From NCBI RefSeq assembly GCF_000321225.1, contig NW_004450467.1, forward strand, positions 1,260,889 to 1,324,888: a stretch of DNA of 64,000 nucleotides, given 5' to 3'. The DNA is from Odobenus rosmarus divergens. Its lineage: Eukaryota; Chordata; Mammalia; Carnivora; Odobenidae. The notes below the pieces were generated by a model that was given only the letters and a program-made list of their open reading frames with translations, was not told the DNA's origin and ran no database searches. Positions within the stretch are counted from its first letter, which is position 1; each line of letters begins with the position of its first letter. Shown piece by piece: positions 61,740-64,000 of the stretch. A program made the translations under genes and the position numbers.

Positions 61740-62260
61740 ATGGCTCCTTTATATTGGGCCTATGTTATACTTGTTTACATCAGGTTCATAATTAGTTCAA
61801 ACCCACCAAAGCCAAACTCAGATTTTTATATATCAATCACTTTAAATACTGCCCAAATAAGCATATTTTTGGCCATTTAGGGCCTGCCTGCTTTGCATAC
61901 CTGCTAAACTGCATCCAACACCTGCTAGTCGCAATTTAGACAAAACCTTATGCTATAAAAGATCCCAAGCCTCTGCTGCCCTTTGGAACTCTCTCATCCA
62001 GAGACTTCCCATCTTGCAACTGCGCAACATCACCTATACACATTAAGTCCCCTTTCTCCCAGGGGTTCTCTTGACTTCTCCTTTTGAGTGGTGACCCTGC
62101 CCTGCTGACTCTGGAAAGTCTACTGTGAGAGATTTCTCTCATGTGACTGTCCAAGAGACATCCAAATAAAGCACATTCTGTGTTCTTGTCACCTCATGGT
62201 TATGTTTTTTCTTTGATCTGTCCCCAAATCCTTCAACTCACCACAGAGGGGTTACTTCTA
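61740..62260 (+). mobile_element. Possible solo LTR (endogenous retrovirus type)
   Basis: Unlike its AT-rich surroundings, this block has the layout of an LTR: TATAAAA at 61954-61960, a C/T-rich stretch with 'cccctttctcccaggggttctc', and AATAAA at 62165-62170 followed by a GT/T-rich downstream element. The TATA-to-AATAAA distance (about 211 bp) fits an R region. No gag, pol or env sequence adjoins it. I could not fix TG...CA ends or a target duplication, so the borders are approximate and a non-LTR origin remains possible. Confidence 0.45.
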
Positions 62261-64000
62261 CTGAATGAAACTACATTTTGGCTCAATATAAAAGAACATC
62301 TATTAGTGAAGCATGGTCAAATACAAATATGTGTTGAGTTGTCTGTCCTTACAAGTTTCATGCTTTAGTAGTTAAGCACTTATGAAAGATGTTCTGAAAA
62401 AGAAACAAAAACTAGATAAATGGTTTGGACTAGAAGAATGTTGTTGCTCCCAAAACCTGATTTTAAAATTCTAGAAAATAATCCATGACCAAATATTTTA
62501 CCAACTTGGTAAAAACCGGTATTTTACCAGTTATTTCCCTGGTACATCTAAGATTTTCAATTTAAATATAGACAGCAACTTGTTTTCCCACTGGAAAATG
62601 AAGATCAGATATCTGAAAAATGACAATGATTTCTTGATTTTTATCACAGAAATGAAGTATGATTCACCAATTATTGAAGTTGTAAATAATGCTAAACTTC
62701 ATGAGGAAAATATAATGACTTCTTACAATTTGTTAACACAAAACTGGTATTAAAGTTCCAATGATAACAGGTAAGAACTGCATTTGTTAAGTATAAAAAA
62801 CAATGTGAGCATATTAAATGAACAAATGATCAGTCACAAATGTTAATTATATCAATTTTTTCTTATGTAAGAAAATTTATATTTGGAGTTAAGAAAAGGA
62901 AGCAAATATGATCCTGATGATCACTTTTTAACAAAATGATTGTTAAACACTCACAATATATTTTACATGAGAATAACCAGATGAAGAAAATACTCAGTTT
63001 TTTACATAAAAACATATATTTATTTTCCTATATAGAGCCTAAGTCATTGCAGCAATTGAAGCAAGATATTCAGGGATTTTCACAAATGGAAACACTTTAC
63101 TATTGAATTAAAATTTTTTACTCTATATACTTGAAAAGATTAACTGGACATTAGTAGATCACCACTTTAACATTTTTGAGCCTTCTGTCAGAGGAAATTC
63201 CATTATTTAGTAGTGAAGGGAAGATCCTCTTCCAATCCCACAATAAGATACAGTAAGCATAATGGTGAGTAAGGAGATAACTGTTCAAAACTCTAAATCT
63301 TACATTTCAAGACTATGATGCCAATTTTTATTCTAAAAAGTCAGTAATGGAAACTTTTAGTGGTTTAAAACACTATATTGCTATATTCAACAACTCTATT
63401 AGGCTAAATCTGCCTTACAAAGTAAGGTGTAGGAAATAAGTAATCATTGTACTAAGTACTTTTTAAATACCAAGTGTACAGAAATGTTAAATAATAAGCT
63501 TAAGTACTACAAAAATTAGCTATTTAATAAAAAACTGGATTTTCTTAGAGAACAAAGTACTCAACAGTAGAAATCTATTTCTCCTTAATTGTACATAGTG
63601 TTAGTCATCATTGCTCTTGCAGGATTTTAACAAGGTTGTTTAACTGAAGAAGTATTATCATAGCAACCTGTAATACTAAGGACATGAAGAAATACAAGCA
63701 AAGCTACAGACAATTAGTTTACAAACAACCACTTCAGATTACCTCTTATCTTCTTTCTAGCACTGTACATGTCATATGTTTCATATTTTTATCTATTTCT
63801 TTGAGCATATATCGTTTTAGACATAGACGAGATCTCCAGAACCTGTGCTTTTAATCTGGAACAAGCATCTCTAATGGCAGGGTAGTTTTTAAGAATGGTT
63901 AATTTGAGTCTTCAATATTGCATTAGGCTCTGATAGTTGAAAAGACAGAAGCAACCAAACAGCAAAGATGTATTTGTCTTTTATGCTTAATCACTGTACA
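62261..64000. other. Unassigned AT-rich GPR158 intron to window edge
   Basis: No exon with splice sites and no repeat I can name. Confidence 0.5.

Noticed and set aside
1..64000. CRISPR array, operon, phage or defence system
   Set aside because: No spaced direct repeats, no prokaryotic gene layout. Introns, SINEs and L1s show nuclear mammalian DNA.

Overview
This window looks like intronic DNA from a carnivoran mammal. The clearest marker is a repeated tRNA-derived Can-SINE whose head reads GGCGCCTGGGTGGCTCAG, followed by a TC-rich stretch, AATAAA units and poly-A. The sub-family form (GGTTAAGCRTCTGCCTTCGGCTCAGG, then the GGGCTCCCTGCTCAGCAGGGAG inverted motif) resembles bear, seal and mustelid copies more than dog or cat copies. 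That placement is from memory. Several L1 lineages, MIR, L2, MaLR-type LTRs and a Tigger1 DNA transposon agree with a eutherian nucleus. There are no prokaryotic genes, no CRISPR array and no operons.

The only host-gene sequence I can support is two exons of GPR158 (orphan class C GPCR / metabotropic glycine receptor) on the minus strand. The upstream exon (37371-37473) encodes an EGF-like Cys-rich segment between the Cache domain and the membrane. The downstream exon (5362-5558) encodes a second Cys-rich segment and most of TM1. Both have canonical AG/GT borders and compatible phases. The roughly 31.8 kb between them is intron, possibly with one short exon I could not find. The rest (1-5361 and 37474-64000) is flanking intron.

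Layout: 1-5.3 kb holds an L1 3' half and three SINEs. 5.36-5.56 kb is the TM1 exon. 5.9-8.7 kb holds SINEs and L1 tails. 10.14-14.33 kb is a Tigger1 element with its terminal inverted repeats, interrupted by a 268-bp pure purine tract, an L1 tail and a SINE. 14.7-15.8 kb is an antisense L2. 17.27-24.26 kb is a near full-length dead L1 carrying both ORF relics and nested inserts. 24-31 kb is unassigned intron with L1 tails and SINEs. 31.5-37.0 kb has three related MaLR-type LTRs. 37.4 kb is the EGF-like exon. 41.0-43.75 kb is a 5'-truncated L1 with target duplications. 46-52.7 kb contains an L1 with a 5' inversion and a 128-bp exact inverted duplication flanking an old L1. 53.7-55.3 kb is another L1. 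56.7-61.5 kb is an old L1 with three later insertions. 61.74-62.26 kb is a possible LTR, and the window ends in unassigned intron.

I found no new gene system. The most unusual structure is the exact 128-bp inverted duplication at 49896-50023 / 52351-52478.
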